A model generated the notes under the pieces. The model worked only from the letters and a program-made list of their open reading frames with translations, did not search any database and had not been told where the DNA came from. 32,248 bases of DNA, taken from an uncultured Kineothrix sp. Lineage in GTDB: Bacteria > Bacillota > Clostridia > Lachnospirales > Lachnospiraceae. Each line of letters starts with the position of its first letter. Positions within the stretch are counted from its first letter, which is position 1. Positions 31,358-32,248 of the stretch are shown one piece after another. The stretch covers positions 1 to 32,248 of the forward strand of contig CAJUMD010000032.1 in the NCBI GenBank assembly GCA_910587275.1. The letters run 5' to 3'. The position numbers and the translations under genes are program-made.

Positions 31358-32038
31358 TTATACCTTATTCCTCCATGGGGAACAATAGTTTCCATGGGAT
31401 TTTTCCAGCATCCCGAAGATTACCCTTTCAATCATATCCACCGCGCGTTCGTTTTCCGACTGGCATTGCGCAATTACCTTTTCATCCCCTTCCTGCGCCG
31501 CTGCCGACGTATCCGCCCCCAATTGTACAAAACAGACATAGCAGTCAATGACTTCAATCCGCGATGCCGCCACTTTGCCAAGCTCCTGCGGACGTTCCTT
31601 ATATTTTTTCATCAGGGCGTCCCGGTATTCGTTCAGCAAAGTTTCCACTTCCGCCAAATGCTCCGGCTTCGCCTTTACAATGACCATCATATCGATATCC
31701 GTTTCCACGTTCTGCTTTTCCGCCAAATATTCCTCGTACAGACCGCTTCCTATTCCCGTCTCCGTCTCAAACTCCGCTTCGGTCAGTAATTTATCCGGCC
31801 AGTAATGATCCCCGAGAACCCCCGCCACCTCTTTCCGAATCATGTCCATCATGATATAACCGCTTCCGGACGCCTGACGGATGTCCGTCTTTCCGTCCGC
31901 ATCCCGCCTGACATTTTCCACGCTGTTCGTATTGGAATCCGACACCTCCCCTTCCCCGCATCCGGTAAGCATCGGCGCGGCGAACAGCCAGATTGCCAGC
32001 GTTAAAACTAAGGTTACCGTTAATGTACGCATCTCCAT
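31358..32038 (-). CDS. DUF4358 domain-containing lipoprotein
   Basis: A 226-residue secreted lipoprotein. The signal peptide ends in the lipobox 'MLTGC', with lipidated Cys27. The mature domain matches DUF4358: 'FETETGIGSGLYEEYLAEK', 'DIDMMVIVKAKPEHLAEVET', 'LLNEYRDAL', 'ASRIEVIDCYVCFVQLG'. The family is common in Lachnospiraceae and Ruminococcaceae and has no known function. Of three clustered ATGs (32041, 32038, 32032), the one at 32038 is best spaced from AGGAGG. It is first of a probable three-gene transcript with the vWA-like and DUF362 genes. Confidence 0.85.
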   Translation of the reverse strand: MEMRTLTVTLVLTLAIWLFAAPMLTGCGEGEVSDSNTNSVENVRRDADGKTDIRQASGSGYIMMDMIRKEVAGVLGDHYWPDKLLTEAEFETETGIGSGLYEEYLAEKQNVETDIDMMVIVKAKPEHLAEVETLLNEYRDALMKKYKERPQELGKVAASRIEVIDCYVCFVQLGADTSAAAQEGDEKVIAQCQSENERAVDMIERVIFGMLEKSHGNYCSPWRNKV

Positions 32039-32248
32039 CATCTCCTCCTTATTTCCGTATTATCATTATTTCCCAATTCACTGAATTCATGTATTTTTGT
32101 TGTTACATTTTGTTTTTAGCACTTCCAAAAATACTGCAAATCAGTTGCAAATGAAACCGGCATATGATATCCTGATAAAGCAATGAAGGATAATACTAAG
32201 GAACTGTCAAAAAATAACTTTTAATTTTGGGGCTTGATAACATAGTTC
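32039..32248 (-). promoter_or_regulatory. Upstream region of the DUF4358 gene
   Basis: No gene is seen. On the minus strand TTGACA (near 32211-32206) is a good -35, but the -10 position 17 bases on is only TTCATT. A direct repeat TGCAAAT (32135-32141 and 32146-32152 on the plus strand), 11 bases apart and so on the same helix face, is a candidate regulator site. Confidence 0.35.

Overview
The window looks like a chromosomal segment of an anaerobic Firmicute, most likely a Lachnospiraceae (Clostridia). This is judged from family content (YesM/YesN-type two-component control of a sugar ABC operon, TSCPD-domain protein, DUF4358 lipoprotein, DUF362/ferredoxin protein, XrtG-type exosortase locus), strong AGGAGG ribosome-binding sites and moderate GC. 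No rRNA, tRNA, CRISPR array, phage or transposase gene was seen. All family names come from reading the proteins by eye, not from a search.

Region 1 (about 118-13945) is a glycan-utilisation locus. A minus-strand operon reads lipoprotein sugar-binding protein, two ABC permeases, GH88 unsaturated glucuronyl hydrolase, DUF2264 protein, YesL-like membrane protein and an F5/8C-like protein. Divergent on the plus strand are a YesM-like histidine kinase and a YesN-like AraC response regulator, followed by a cytoplasmic heparinase II/III-type polysaccharide lyase. The logic is import of uronate-containing oligosaccharides, lyase cleavage inside the cell, and removal of the resulting unsaturated uronate by GH88. 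The substrate (a glycosaminoglycan or another uronic-acid glycan) is not fixed by sequence. No sulfatase and no ABC ATPase is present.

Region 2 (14114-14374) is a lone HPr-like gene on the minus strand that lacks the phosphorylatable histidine but keeps the Ser46-type site. It has its own terminator.

Region 3 (14649-24064) is the most interesting part: a plus-strand run of a LytTR response regulator, a GHKL histidine kinase, a large PTPS_related multi-pass membrane protein, a secreted low-complexity protein with an exosortase-type C-terminal tail, a PTPS/QueD-like protein, a Gram-positive exosortase (XrtG), a membrane GT2 glycosyltransferase and a second PTPS/QueD-like protein. Four-base and 23-base overlaps couple substrate, PTPS-like, XrtG and glycosyltransferase. 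It reads as a self-contained surface-protein sorting and probably glycosylation system whose chemistry is undetermined. Both PTPS-like proteins keep the zinc histidines but lack the catalytic cysteine.

Region 4 (24056-25292) is a decaying redox island: a flavodoxin-like fragment with an internal stop, a flavodoxin-family reductase with an apparent in-frame internal deletion, and a divergent HxlR-type regulator broken by a frameshifting deletion.

Region 5 (25341-32038) is mostly core or lineage-typical: pgi, a three-segment membrane protein, a TSCPD protein, murG, a DUF362/ferredoxin protein, a vWA-like protein and a DUF4358 lipoprotein. Intergenic spaces hold hairpin repeats, including a 66-bp element present twice with its central 24 bp inverted between the copies.
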